DNA of 64,000 bases from Torulaspora globosa. Lineage: Eukaryota; Ascomycota; Saccharomycetes; Saccharomycetales; Saccharomycetaceae. The translations under genes and the position numbers were made by a program. The notes beneath the pieces were generated by a model that did not search any database, was not told the origin of the DNA, and saw only the letters and a list, made by a program, of their open reading frames with translations. Shown one piece after another: positions 8,866-18,737 of the stretch. The DNA is taken from the NCBI RefSeq assembly GCF_014133895.1, contig NC_050728.1, positions 62,001 through 126,000 of the forward strand, given 5' to 3'. Every line of letters begins with the position of its first letter. The first letter of the stretch is position 1.

Positions 8866-11076
8866 TTACCTGACCAACCATGATCTCTTGAGTTTTGCAG
8901 CTTCAACTGAAGGTCGCAAGAAGTAGCAGACTATGACCAAAATAGCTATTGTCGCTATCAGCTTGCCCTTTTCGAAGCTGGGGCTCATGATGTCGAACTG
9001 GCCTGAGGGATAAATCTTACTGCAGAAAATGTCATGGCCGATGTCGCATACTACACTTGTAGACTCCAGGTTTGTTGCAGTTGACACTAACTTTGCATTA
9101 TCACCCAGTAGCAAAGTTCTTGAATGCGATATGACGAAATGATCGTTCAATGGGATCATGCTAATGTAAGGCATAGCCATGAATTCCTTCTTGTCGTCGT
9201 TCGTCATCTTGGACTCTTCGACACGTCGTGCACTCAGGATATCTTTCGATAAAAATGTTATCTGGCCGTTCTTTAGCTCGAGAATAATGGTCTTCGATGT
9301 GATGCCAAAGATGGTCTGCGAAAGCGACATTCTTTGAATGATCTCTGGGAAAAAATAAGCCTTCGATATGACCGCAGGTTTGTGATGGCTTCTGAGCGGA
9401 TTGATCTGCTCACTATCAGTGGATATTCTTTCATTCGCTTCTAACGATTCGTATAGTTCTACCGTCACCAATTTTTGCTCTGGGACTGGCTCGGTGCTGA
9501 AATATGAGTAGACAAACCAGTATTCCCCGAAGACCATGTTTATAGGCTGATCGGCATCTATTTTGTCCTCATGCATCTGGGAGTACAAAAGCTCGCCAGT
9601 TATCGTGTCAATAAGGTTGACGTACATCGTGGACGTTTGCTTATTCACCGTGATATAACTTGCCATGTTTGGATACAAGTATTTGTACAACACAGTCCTA
9701 TTACCGAGGGTTTGACCTAGCGTAACAATTGGGGCCTCCTTCCTACCTGCAAAAGCAGCCAGGTCCTCAAACTCAGGGAACTTGATTATCCAGGTATCCT
9801 CTAAGCTTTGATTTGCATCAATTGCGTGGCCATAAACACCCTTGGAATCGTGATTGCAAATAAATGTTCTTGGGTGGTCGGAACCCCTTTTAAAAGTGAC
9901 GACTTTCTTCTCACCGTCGAGGAACTCGATAAACAGCTCCCTTGAATCCAGAAGAGACACGGACTTTACACTTTTTTGACCAACGCTACGTTCTTCCCTC
10001 AAAACGGGTACTTTCCCATCTTCAATTCTGTAGATAAAGTAGGAGCCCTCTTCGGCAAAAACCAATAGCTCGTGAGAATCACTAATGTATTCGACTAGTA
10101 AAATGTTCTTCAATCCAGAATCAAAATTCCAAATTTTCTTACCATCTTGTATGTCCAAGGCCTGAATCACACCATACTTTGTAGCTACCACCAGATATTT
10201 CACACCAATCAAGTTTGCATCTTGACCAGCGGTTAAAGATGCACTGTCCAGCTTAAATAATTTGGTTAAGAATTTTCCGACCGAATAGCCAGATTCCCTA
10301 AAGCTGTCCCTGAGTCTATTCCAATTGGTTGTGACTCTAAACACGTAGGCCTGCCATGCATTTGGAAAGCTATTTTCCTTCAAAATTTCTTCAGATACCA
10401 CGTCAAGATTACTGTCGCCGATATCTATAAAGGTGTGAGCAACAATGTCGTGATTCGATTCGTCCCTAATCCATGATCTTTCCATCGTATTATTTTTCAT
10501 CAGCTGGAAAAAATACTCATCATCAGTGGTGTGGACCAGCAGTTGCAGTTCTGAGACATAGTCAGTCTCAATGAAAGCAATAGATTCAAACTTGGGAGGT
10601 AGATCGCTCTCAAATATCAACAATCCCGTCTCTGAATCTAGAACCTGAACGGTTCCGTCAATCAGCTTAATATTGGATAAATCAGGCTTGCATCCCGAAC
10701 GGAATTCACTGGCGGGGAAGTCTAAGTCGTTTTTAAGCAATCCCGAATAGCTGTCAAAAGCCATGAACTCGTTCTCGACTGTTTTCAATACAATATGTTT
10801 CCGGTCTGCAGTCATCATGGCATCGGTAGCTTGAAGATCTAGCACATGTCTAGACAACAGCTGCCCATCGGTTTCGTTAACATAAGATAAAAGAGTCTTC
10901 GATCCAAAATCAGATAGCACTATGAAGGAACCCTGCTCTTGATTTTTTAGAACACAATTGTAGATACCGATATTTTGTAGTTGCCAATCGGTTTCGAAAG
11001 CGTCCTCAATGAAAATAGCCCTCACCGCAGCAATTTCCAACCAAAAGCCCAGTAGAGCTATCAACAGCGAGCGCAT
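8866..11076 (-). CDS. EMC1: ER membrane complex subunit 1
   Basis: 736 residues from the ATG at 11076 (open from a GTG at 11157, but the ATG gives a clean signal peptide: MRSLLIALLGFWLEIAAVRA). The long lumenal part resembles a PQQ-like beta-propeller (for example KYLVVATKYGVIQALDIQDG). A single transmembrane segment near the C-terminus (KLIATIAILVIVCYFL) is followed by a short basic tail. Emc1 is the largest subunit of the EMC, which inserts tail-anchored and multi-pass proteins into the ER membrane. S. cerevisiae Emc1 (YCL045C) has 760 residues; order POF1-EMC1-MGR1-PDI1 is conserved. Confidence 0.92.
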   Translation of the reverse strand: MRSLLIALLGFWLEIAAVRAIFIEDAFETDWQLQNIGIYNCVLKNQEQGSFIVLSDFGSKTLLSYVNETDGQLLSRHVLDLQATDAMMTADRKHIVLKTVENEFMAFDSYSGLLKNDLDFPASEFRSGCKPDLSNIKLIDGTVQVLDSETGLLIFESDLPPKFESIAFIETDYVSELQLLVHTTDDEYFFQLMKNNTMERSWIRDESNHDIVAHTFIDIGDSNLDVVSEEILKENSFPNAWQAYVFRVTTNWNRLRDSFRESGYSVGKFLTKLFKLDSASLTAGQDANLIGVKYLVVATKYGVIQALDIQDGKKIWNFDSGLKNILLVEYISDSHELLVFAEEGSYFIYRIEDGKVPVLREERSVGQKSVKSVSLLDSRELFIEFLDGEKKVVTFKRGSDHPRTFICNHDSKGVYGHAIDANQSLEDTWIIKFPEFEDLAAFAGRKEAPIVTLGQTLGNRTVLYKYLYPNMASYITVNKQTSTMYVNLIDTITGELLYSQMHEDKIDADQPINMVFGEYWFVYSYFSTEPVPEQKLVTVELYESLEANERISTDSEQINPLRSHHKPAVISKAYFFPEIIQRMSLSQTIFGITSKTIILELKNGQITFLSKDILSARRVEESKMTNDDKKEFMAMPYISMIPLNDHFVISHSRTLLLGDNAKLVSTATNLESTSVVCDIGHDIFCSKIYPSGQFDIMSPSFEKGKLIATIAILVIVCYFLRPSVEAAKLKRSWLVR

Positions 11077-11263
11077 CTCGTCCCGGATAACTTGAATCGA
11101 ATGCAATAGCGAGTTGCTTTGTATATAGCACCAATAATTCGACCTTTGACTAGGCACCTTCAGGTTGTCGAATGCAAGTTATTTAAATATCAAGTTATAC
11201 GATATCGAACAGATAGAAGCGATCTGTCAAAGCTATGAGGGCTGTATCTGTCTTGGAATCGCT

Positions 11264-12523
11264 TCATTTTGTGCTGCTTTCAGGTTCATCAATCGATTCC
11301 CGCAGTTCATCTGAACTATGATCACCAGCCTCGACTGGGGCCGTGATAGTGGGCAGGAACTTAATACTGAGAGATGTTTCGAGGGCAAGGCTCATCCACG
11401 GATCGTATAACTTCCATATTTCCTGGAGATCAAAGTCTTCTGGGGTCTCGCAGTCTGCATCCATCAAGATGCCCCTTGCAGGATACGTCAGCGTTCTATC
11501 TCTTCTTGGAATACTTCCCTTTGGAGCATCAGAGACCAGTTCATAGGCTTTCTTCCGGAGTTCCCGATTCTTGGTCGCTAATTGTTCCGCCTCAGTGCTT
11601 GAATGTGAAATCTTCTGCATGACTTCGACAGATCCCTTTTTCAGCTTTCTCTTCTCCTGCAAGAAAACGAGCATATCAAGATGATACTCCAACTTGTCCA
11701 GATATTCAGAGAAAGACATTGGCTTGTACTCCAGGGGACCGTACCACTTGATTATTGGGTTTTCAGCCTCCGATTGGGCCCTTACAAGGGCTACACTTTG
11801 CTTCACCTCGGGAATATTTGTAGGCATGACATTACCGCTAGATGCATCTTTAACTCTAACTTTCGTAGGATCAATGCCCTCGTGGTAGAAACGTATTATA
11901 TCGTTGAAAAATTTCTTGTCACGAACACTTTTGGCTTCTTCACACCAGGGATCATATTTTAGAAGTTTCAATCGACATATTTCGAGAAGGGATTGCGACA
12001 ATAAAAGCGTGCCAGTAAGAAGATATATCACTTGGCGGAAGGTGCTGAAGCGGCCAAACCTCCCCCCGGAGCCGCCTTCTTGGCTTGAACTTTTGAAAAA
12101 TGAAGAGGCTCCAAATGCTGCACCACTATAGGATGCCTTTTGAACGCCCTTTTTGACGGACATGGACGTAGCTTTGCTCGGTGTTATCGCGACTGGCGAG
12201 ATTAGCAGTTCACCATGAGTTGTAGAGAATCGATTTAAACTTGGGAAATCCGCTATATCTTTCCGGACTGTTTTCAACGAAGCACGTAACCTTTTGATTC
12301 TGTACATGCATAGCAATCCAATAGCACTCTGTATGCCAATCAGTGTCCAGAGCCCAGCTTTATTATCTGACGCAGGAACTAGTGGTCCCCAAAGCCTAAG
12401 ACCGATACTGGGTCGCACGTAGAACTTGTTGAGGTCATCCTCAGTATCTTCCCTCTTATCATTCGCTCTTTCACCAGCAGCTGGTCGTGCCGGAGACTTC
12501 CCAGGTGGTGTGTACAACGCCAT
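11264..12523 (-). CDS. MGR1: Mgr1, substrate adaptor of the mitochondrial i-AAA protease
   Basis: 419 residues, starting at an ATG; S. cerevisiae Mgr1 (YCL044C) has 417. Two hydrophobic segments, about 56-75 (GLWTLIGIQSAIGLLCMYRI) and 166-186 (QVIYLLTGTLLLSQSLLEI), fit the known two-span inner-membrane topology; the C-terminal half is soluble and charged. Mgr1 partners with Mgr3 to feed substrates to Yme1 in the inner membrane. The name rests on length, topology and the conserved position between EMC1 and PDI1. Confidence 0.88.
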   Translation of the reverse strand: MALYTPPGKSPARPAAGERANDKREDTEDDLNKFYVRPSIGLRLWGPLVPASDNKAGLWTLIGIQSAIGLLCMYRIKRLRASLKTVRKDIADFPSLNRFSTTHGELLISPVAITPSKATSMSVKKGVQKASYSGAAFGASSFFKSSSQEGGSGGRFGRFSTFRQVIYLLTGTLLLSQSLLEICRLKLLKYDPWCEEAKSVRDKKFFNDIIRFYHEGIDPTKVRVKDASSGNVMPTNIPEVKQSVALVRAQSEAENPIIKWYGPLEYKPMSFSEYLDKLEYHLDMLVFLQEKRKLKKGSVEVMQKISHSSTEAEQLATKNRELRKKAYELVSDAPKGSIPRRDRTLTYPARGILMDADCETPEDFDLQEIWKLYDPWMSLALETSLSIKFLPTITAPVEAGDHSSDELRESIDEPESSTK

Positions 12524-12778
12524 AGGGCTATACGAATTTGAATGTGGTCAATTATGTTTGAATTGGTTTTACCGTAGAAACCTTTTGCCACTACTTATTA
12601 AACATTAAGCTTGCGAAAATGCGCGGTGCACGGGTGTACCGTTCAACACTTGAAGACTAAAGAGACTTTGAAGATGGTTTGGAAACCTACAACTTTTGTA
12701 TATACTAGATCCAGATGTATGTAGCCATCAAAGCTGGTTCCAAGGACTTGAAAACGAAGCAGTACAGGCTCGAGGACT

Positions 12779-14329
12779 TCACAATTCGTCATGCTCAGTA
12801 CCCTCATCTTCCGCCTGGACCTCCTCCTTCTTGGCCTGCTCTTTCTCGTAGGCCTCACGAACAGACTTAGTATCGATCTTGTTGCCAGCATTCTCCTCAA
12901 TAAAGGCTAGGAAAGAATCCAGGTCTCTTTGGGAGTTAAACACGACTGGTTCGGCATTCTTACCTGCAGGGTAAAGAATGATCGTTGGGTAACCTTCGAT
13001 CACAACGTCCTGGATATCATTTAGAGTAGCATCGACTTCACCGATGATGAAGTCATTCTCAGCGGCTAAGATATCAGCCAACTCCTCATAGATTGGAGCC
13101 AATCTCTTGCAGTGACCACACCATGGGGCATAGTACTTGACTAAAACATCCTTCTTGTTGTTCTTGACCAAGTCATCATGGGTCTTACCGACAATCTTGT
13201 ATACATTTGATTCTTGGACTTCAGGAATGTCTTCAGATTTTACAATAGGCTCGGCTTTACCAGAGAGTAGGTCACTGACCAATGTTTTAATATGCTTGGT
13301 TTCCAATTTCACGGCATCAGTTAACTTCTCGAATTCTTCCTCAGCTAATTGTGGGAGCCCATACTTCAAGTTACTAGTAATGTTGTGGATAGCGAACAAT
13401 GGGAATTGTTGGCGCATGTTCAAGCTTTCAGCGTGTCTACCAAATTTTCTTGAATCCAAACCGGCGAAGTTCAGCTTACCACGGTGTTTTTTAGCCAATT
13501 CGGTAAAAAATGGAGTGAATTCCTTCAACTCATCTTCGTTAGTATAGAAGAAGTAAGCCAAGGGCAGACCACTCTCCATGTAGGAAGCGAACGTGTCACC
13601 GTTAACTTCACCGAAGTATGGAAGAGCTTCGACCTTGAGCCAATTTTCCAAGACCTCAGGTGAGTCTTCAATCTTCTTGACATCGCCGTTGTAAACAATT
13701 GGCTCGGGGACACCAGGCAATTGCAAAGATAGCTCAGACTTGGACCCAGGATAAGTGACAAAAGAATATTCATCTGAATACTTGTTTGCAGTTTGGTAGA
13801 AAGTTTCGTTTAATGCCGCTGCGCCATTTGAAATGATGACAGGAAGAGTAGCGTTTGCCAAGAATTCCTTCAATGGCTCTTCAGAGTCAAAAACCTGTAC
13901 TACAGGTAAAGTCTGTTTCAGCATGTAGTTTATAATTGCCTCGGCAGATCTTGCACCCTCGTAGTCTTTTGGATTCTCCACATCATGATCCCTGAAAGTC
14001 TTCAATGAAGGATAACCTCTGATCCCCTGGGCCATACAGAGTTCCTGTTGCTCCGTACAGTCCACTTGAGCCAAAGGTATGCCTTTGTCCTGCAAAGCGT
14101 CAGCAGCCTTTACAAACTGAGGACCCAGCGTTTTACAGTGACCACACCATGGCGCGAAAAACTCCACCAAAGCCAAAGGATTCTCTTTGATGAAGTCCTC
14201 AAAGGTTTCAGACGTAAGCTTGACCACAGCTGAGTCTTCTGGAGCAACGGCTCCTTCTTGTGCCGCGACTCCCAACGCAGATGCCAAGAGGGTGGCAAAA
14301 TGAAAAACAGTCTTCTTGTCTAACAACAT
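12779..14329 (-). CDS. PDI1: Protein disulfide isomerase
   Basis: 516 residues, with a signal peptide of about 23 residues, two thioredoxin active sites CGHC (62-65 and 404-407), two inactive thioredoxin-fold domains between them, an acidic C-terminal stretch and the ER retrieval signal HDEL. It forms and shuffles disulfides in the ER lumen. S. cerevisiae has two copies from the duplication, PDI1 (YCL043W) and EUG1 (YDR518W); both CGHC sites being intact marks this as the full enzyme. A perfect unfolded-protein-response element lies about 155 bp upstream. Confidence 0.97.
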   Translation of the reverse strand: MLLDKKTVFHFATLLASALGVAAQEGAVAPEDSAVVKLTSETFEDFIKENPLALVEFFAPWCGHCKTLGPQFVKAADALQDKGIPLAQVDCTEQQELCMAQGIRGYPSLKTFRDHDVENPKDYEGARSAEAIINYMLKQTLPVVQVFDSEEPLKEFLANATLPVIISNGAAALNETFYQTANKYSDEYSFVTYPGSKSELSLQLPGVPEPIVYNGDVKKIEDSPEVLENWLKVEALPYFGEVNGDTFASYMESGLPLAYFFYTNEDELKEFTPFFTELAKKHRGKLNFAGLDSRKFGRHAESLNMRQQFPLFAIHNITSNLKYGLPQLAEEEFEKLTDAVKLETKHIKTLVSDLLSGKAEPIVKSEDIPEVQESNVYKIVGKTHDDLVKNNKKDVLVKYYAPWCGHCKRLAPIYEELADILAAENDFIIGEVDATLNDIQDVVIEGYPTIILYPAGKNAEPVVFNSQRDLDSFLAFIEENAGNKIDTKSVREAYEKEQAKKEEVQAEDEGTEHDEL

Positions 14330-14482
14330 ATCAGTACCAGTGTGACTTTATGAGCTGTTTCCCTTAACACTTGCAATAACAGAGGAAGTCCTTGAAGCGT
14401 CACCGATAAGTTGCAATGTTAAGGATCCCTATATAGTGCAAAGTAATCGTCCTTTATACATTTGTATACGCGTCTCAGACAG

Positions 14483-14494
14483 AACACGCTGTCC
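14483..14494 (-). promoter_or_regulatory. Unfolded protein response element (Hac1 site) of PDI1
   Basis: On the minus strand the sequence is GGACAGCGTGTT, which contains CAGCGTG and matches the KAR2-type UPRE (GGACAGCGTGTC) at 11 of 12 positions. It lies about 155 bp upstream of the PDI1 ATG. A CACGTG E-box is at 14518-14523. Confidence 0.75.
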
Positions 14495-14696
14495 ACTAAC
14501 TGAAAGAGCAAATGGGTCACGTGAAATTAGCACATACGATGACAGTAAATACATTAATGATTAGAAATCCAGATATCGGAAGCAGTGTAGCTTGAGAAGC
14601 TCGGGACCACCATCGTGTGGTCCGTAACATTTAAGAGTACCTCATCTTTCGTTTGTCAAGCCGAGCGAGATTTTCTTCTCATGGTTCTGTTCGGTT

Positions 14697-15827
14697 TTAG
14701 GAGGGTGGTGGGGGAACTGCAGATTCATCGCCATTGTGCTGCATTGTCGACACTGCAGATTCATCCTTGCCCTCACTGAAATAGTCACTCATCAGGGCAT
14801 CTTTTGGCGGCGCTCCAGAATGCTTTTTCTTGCCTTTAGTACCGGTCTTTTTGGCGGACGCCGGAGCCACTAGCGAGCTGGGGACAAAAGTGGAGCTTGA
14901 AACAGGTTCCAAATCCGCCGCTGGGCTTGAAGGTTCCAGTGGACCATGCTCATGGTTCGGTTTTATCACAGTGGGAATCCGGTGCAGAAATCCATATCCC
15001 ACGTTGCACCCCAGCCTCCCATCGCCTCCGATATGGACGGTTATAGGCCTAACACAGTCGTGGACCACGTTGTAAACGTAAAGTGAAAGGTCATGGTTGG
15101 CACGCGACCTCACAATATCCTGCAATAGGGTCTCGCCTCCCGTGGCCAGCAGCCCGTCCTGGCACCCTATGATGTAATCTTCGTCTGGTATCAAGCCTGC
15201 CAGCGCAGCGGGGCCTCTCTCAAGATTGATGTTCAGGACGTGATAGGTGAAAGTAGACGCGATTAAAGGTGTCCATTGCACCTTGAATCCCAGAGGCTGG
15301 AAAACATGTTCCGATTCCCTCATTGAGTTTGAAGATAGCGAAACGTCTTCCAGATTTGTTCCGTCTTTAGAGACCACTGAAATGTACTCGTCCCTAAAAA
15401 TGCCGCCCTTGGCGGACCAGATATTCAGCTTTATCGTGTTGTTATTATGGGCGTTGAAGATCTGTGTTATTTGATTATAATCCGGGTAGAAATAGCCATG
15501 CTGATTGCTTATCAGTGGTATAGCGTCGTCATTGATCCCTACAATATAATCAAAGTACGATTGAAGTTGCCGTTGGGTTTCGCTCACGTATACAACTCGC
15601 AGACCCGAAACAACTTCGTTGAAGCGGCGGGGATGGTGATGTTGTTCTACGGAATGTTGCGGTTGCTCTTGGTCCTGCTGCGAATGAGAATGTGTCTGAG
15701 GTAACAATAGATTTGGTGGGATTGACTGAAAGAAAGCATCCAACTGACTTGAGCTCTGAGAAAGGGACAATGTCTCTTGGACGCTCTGTTCCAACGTCTT
15801 GACTAGATTTTTCGCTATTCTGAACAT
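14697..15827 (-). CDS. GRH1: GRASP-family protein Grh1
   Basis: 376 residues (S. cerevisiae Grh1 has 372). The N-terminus is an amphipathic helix (MFRIAKNLVKTLEQSV) of the kind used for membrane attachment. Two PDZ-like GRASP domains span about 70-290, with LNINLERGPAALAGLIPDED and GRLGCNVGYGFLHRIP as recognisable segments. The tail is Pro/Ser-rich. Grh1 works at early Golgi and ER exit sites and in unconventional secretion. The position between PDI1/EUG1 and GLK1/EMI2 matches YDR517W. Confidence 0.9.
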   Translation of the reverse strand: MFRIAKNLVKTLEQSVQETLSLSQSSSQLDAFFQSIPPNLLLPQTHSHSQQDQEQPQHSVEQHHHPRRFNEVVSGLRVVYVSETQRQLQSYFDYIVGINDDAIPLISNQHGYFYPDYNQITQIFNAHNNNTIKLNIWSAKGGIFRDEYISVVSKDGTNLEDVSLSSNSMRESEHVFQPLGFKVQWTPLIASTFTYHVLNINLERGPAALAGLIPDEDYIIGCQDGLLATGGETLLQDIVRSRANHDLSLYVYNVVHDCVRPITVHIGGDGRLGCNVGYGFLHRIPTVIKPNHEHGPLEPSSPAADLEPVSSSTFVPSSLVAPASAKKTGTKGKKKHSGAPPKDALMSDYFSEGKDESAVSTMQHNGDESAVPPPPS

Positions 15828-15999
15828 CGCAATTGTCCGTCAGCGGCTGCCTCTACAGTGATATTCGTCTCAACCCAATCATGCAAGTAAGTCTTCAGTA
15901 TGAATCGTTTAGCGGTAGAGTGCTCTCGGCCTCGTGACCTTTGCTGGCGCATCTCAAGGTCGCTTTCAACGACAGAACATCATCTTTAAATGACGTAAT

Positions 16000-16079
16000 T
16001 TCTCCGCAATTATTCCCTAATTATTCCGCACTTAATCCGCAATTATTCCGTTGTGTTTTTCCGCTCCTATATTGTTCCG
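16000..16079 (-). promoter_or_regulatory. Cluster of six Rgt1-type sites (CGGANNA) in the glucokinase promoter
   Basis: Reading the plus strand, TNNTCCG occurs at 16000, 16022, 16033, 16044, 16057 and 16073; on the minus strand each is CGGANNA, the Rgt1 consensus. All six have the same orientation, with spacings of 11-22 bp, 205-285 bp before the GLK1 ATG. A 7-mer with five fixed bases should occur about 0.08 times in 80 bp, so this is not chance. Rgt1 represses hexose transporter and hexokinase genes when glucose is absent. Use by Rgt1 in this species is inferred. Confidence 0.6.
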
Positions 16080-16283
16080 GTGTGAGCGAATGCAGGGGGT
16101 TACAATGTGAATGTTGTGAGCGACAAATGGCAAATTATAGGAGACAGCATGTCGTTGATCATTTCACCCCTTGGTCAATTGTTACATATTTATTCAGCTA
16201 ATTCCGTCGATTGAAGCGAATTAGCACGAAATTGTAGCCTGTAATCGTAAATAAGTTCTACCTCTCTAGCAACATTTACAAGG

Positions 16284-17792
16284 ATGTCGTTCGATGATTT
16301 CCACAAGGCCACTGCTAGAGCTCTGAGTGAGAAAGTTGATGAAATTTGTGAAGAGTTTACTATTGATGCCACTAAATTGAAGGAACTGACAGAGTATTTC
16401 ATAGAGTCTATGGAAAAAGGCTTGCAGCCATTGGAAGCGGGCCAGAGCGAAGAAACATCAAAGGGTCTGCCTATGATCCCATCATTTGTCACCGGGAAGC
16501 CAAACGGGACTGAAAAAGGTGTGCTACTTGCAGCTGACCTCGGGGGCACCAATTTCAGGGTATGTTCCGTGGACCTGAGCGGTGATTGCTCTTTTACGCT
16601 CCAGCAGATGAAGTCCAAGATTCCTGAAGAATTGCTCGAAGACGAGACAGTGTCCAGTCGAGACTTATTCAGTTATCTTGCACGCCGCACTGTCGCCTTC
16701 ATGAAGAAATATCATCCCGAGCTGCTGGAGGAACATGCCAAGGACACTGCGAAACCATTGAAAATGGGATTTACCTTCTCGTATCCTGTCGACCAAAAGT
16801 CGCTAGGTTCTGGTACCTTGATTAGATGGACAAAAGGTTTCAAAATTAAAGACACCATCGGAAAAGATGTGGTTCAGCTGTACCAGGAGCAATTGAATGC
16901 AGTAAACTTGAATATGATCAATGTAGTGGCTCTAACCAATGACACAGTCGGAACATTTTTATCCCATTGCTACTCTTCAGGTAGCGCTGACTCTCTCTCT
17001 TCTGGTGAGATCTCAGAGCCGGTTATCGGTTGCATCTTTGGAACTGGGACCAACGGCTGCTACATGGAAGAGATACAGAACATTACCAAGCTGCCCGAAG
17101 AAGTGAAGACTGCATTACTGCGGGAAGGCAAAACCCACATGGTGATAAATACAGAATGGGGCTCTTTTGATAATGAATTAAAGCATCTACCTACGACCAA
17201 ATATGACGTAGAGATTGACCAGAAACTCTCTGCCAATCCTGGATTCCATCTATTCGAAAAGCGCGTTTCTGGTATGTTCCTCGGTGAATTGCTAAGAAAT
17301 ATTCTGGTGGACTTGCATTCCATGGGCCTGATTTTGAATCAATACCGAACCTACGCCAATCTCCCACACCGTCTGAGAACTCCATTTGAATTATCAAGCG
17401 AGGTGCTCTCCCACATCGAAATTGATGACTCCACTGGACTGCGTGAAACGGAGCTTTCACTTTTGCAAAGTTTGCGGCTCCCAACCACACCCAGCGAGCG
17501 AGTCGAGATTCAAAAGCTGGTTCGTGCCATTTCCCGCAGATCAGCTTATCTGGCAGCCGTTCCCATCGCCGCCATCTTAATAAAGACCGGAGCCCTCAAC
17601 AAAAGATATCACGGTGAGGTTGAGATCGGCTGTGACGGATCCGTGGTAGAATACTACCCAGGTTTCAGATCCATGTTGAGACATGCATTGTCCCTGAGTC
17701 CCATCGGATCTGAGGGAGAACGGAAGGTGCATTTGCGCATCGCCAAGGATGGCTCCGGTGTCGGTGCAGCTCTGTGTGCTCTTGTGGCTTGA
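16284..17792 (+). CDS. GLK1: Glucokinase (Glk1/Emi2)
   Basis: 502 residues (S. cerevisiae Glk1 is 500). Hexokinase-family signatures are all present: phosphate-1 loop LAADLGGTNFRV (about 83-94), the sugar-binding stretch TFSYPVDQKS, TNDTVGT with the catalytic Asp, and GTGTNGCYME. It phosphorylates glucose in the cytosol at the entry to glycolysis. This one gene stands for both YCL040W (GLK1) and YDR516C (EMI2), which flank the same neighbours in the two sister regions. Its promoter carries a dense run of Rgt1-type sites. Immediately downstream lies the WHO-A remnant. Confidence 0.96.
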   Translation: MSFDDFHKATARALSEKVDEICEEFTIDATKLKELTEYFIESMEKGLQPLEAGQSEETSKGLPMIPSFVTGKPNGTEKGVLLAADLGGTNFRVCSVDLSGDCSFTLQQMKSKIPEELLEDETVSSRDLFSYLARRTVAFMKKYHPELLEEHAKDTAKPLKMGFTFSYPVDQKSLGSGTLIRWTKGFKIKDTIGKDVVQLYQEQLNAVNLNMINVVALTNDTVGTFLSHCYSSGSADSLSSGEISEPVIGCIFGTGTNGCYMEEIQNITKLPEEVKTALLREGKTHMVINTEWGSFDNELKHLPTTKYDVEIDQKLSANPGFHLFEKRVSGMFLGELLRNILVDLHSMGLILNQYRTYANLPHRLRTPFELSSEVLSHIEIDDSTGLRETELSLLQSLRLPTTPSERVEIQKLVRAISRRSAYLAAVPIAAILIKTGALNKRYHGEVEIGCDGSVVEYYPGFRSMLRHALSLSPIGSEGERKVHLRIAKDGSGVGAALCALVA

Positions 17793-17969
17793 TTACCGGA
17801 TTCTATAAGACTCTTCTGAGAAGCAGATGTACGGCCAAGAATTCTACAGTTCGTCCCAAGTCGTCTCGTTTAATCGTCTCATAAATGTGTAATTTTATCA
17901 GGAGTTATATGCTCTTGTTGATTAGCCGCGCTGTGTGCCCACGGTCGCACGTTCGAGAGCGAAGGCCGT

Positions 17970-18668
17970 GTCTGCTTTGTCTTGGCATCGTTTCATATTG
18001 CTCGGATCCAGATGTTGAAGGCGAAACTTCAAAGGCATCCAGGAACATCGACAGAGTTCGCTACCGAGATGCTGTGTGCTGTTTCAAGCTGTCACAGATA
18101 TTGCGAACGATCGAGGCTTGACTGGCTCCCCCGGTTCTTCCATCAAAGTGAGAGATAATCGGATGTTTCATCATTATCGATAACTTAGAATAGCACAAAT
18201 AGTGACAGGGCAAAATGGCCTGGCAATCTGCCCCTCACGATCTTGTGGCATTGTTTGATCATTTGAAACCATTTTGACGCTCAAGCTCTGCACCAATTTT
18301 GAAACAACGTACCACTACATTTGCACCATCCCTGTGGTGTGTAAAAGAGCGACTGATTTCGTCTCAATGCAGACCAATGAACGGTGATCCAGAACTCATT
18401 GGTGGTTTGGTACCAGGTACAAAGGTTTTCCTAGCCAACTGGAAGACCGTGCCAATAGAAAACATCAAAGTTGGTGATGAAGTTCTCACATCTAATGGCG
18501 GCAAAAGTCGAGGCTGTGTTAAGAGGTGACCATGATTTGGTCACAATTCAACAAAAGACCAACCACTACGCACACCTGCAAGATCCCTCGGTGGGAAAAC
18601 CTTGGGGCATAATCGAAATGACATGCTCCAAGAGACAACCACTGATTTTGAGCACAAACAGCAAGCTG
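17970..18668 (+). mobile_element. WHO-A: truncated WHO-type homing element remnant
   Basis: From about 18105 to 18665 the sequence is about 90-95% alike to 27090-27660 (WHO-B), in the same orientation, covering the upstream control region, the TATA-like gtgtaaaagag and the first third of the endonuclease reading frame. Patchier likeness (ctttgtcttggca and nearby) begins near 17970. Similarity stops at about 18665, in the middle of the Hint domain; no LAGLIDADG part, zinc finger or FBA1 tail follows. It lies between GLK1 and GID7, which are neighbours in related yeasts. Left edge is approximate. Confidence 0.75.
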
Positions 18669-18737
18669 ATACTTAGATTTCTCCAAAGTGTGAACACAAT
18701 AAAGGATAAAGATTTCAGCCAAATACTCTCTATCTAA
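18377..18737 (+). pseudogene. WHO-A endonuclease fragment (Hint-domain part only)
   Basis: The frame opens with MNGDPELIGGLVPGTKVFLA, the start of a Hint/intein-like domain of HO/VDE type, and breaks near 18495. There a 5-nt deletion, relative to copies B and C (aatggcggcaaaag instead of aatggaggtgcggcaaaag), shifts the frame. It then continues as DHDLVTIQQKTNHYAHLQDP and IIEMTCSKRQPLILST before running into unrelated sequence and a stop at 18735-18737. It keeps 11 nt (around 18588-18600) that B and C have lost. Not functional: no nuclease domain. Confidence 0.8.

Noticed and set aside
16190..16618. 142-codon minus-strand frame over the GLK1 start
   Set aside because: Antisense to the conserved glucokinase N-terminus; no homology or start context.
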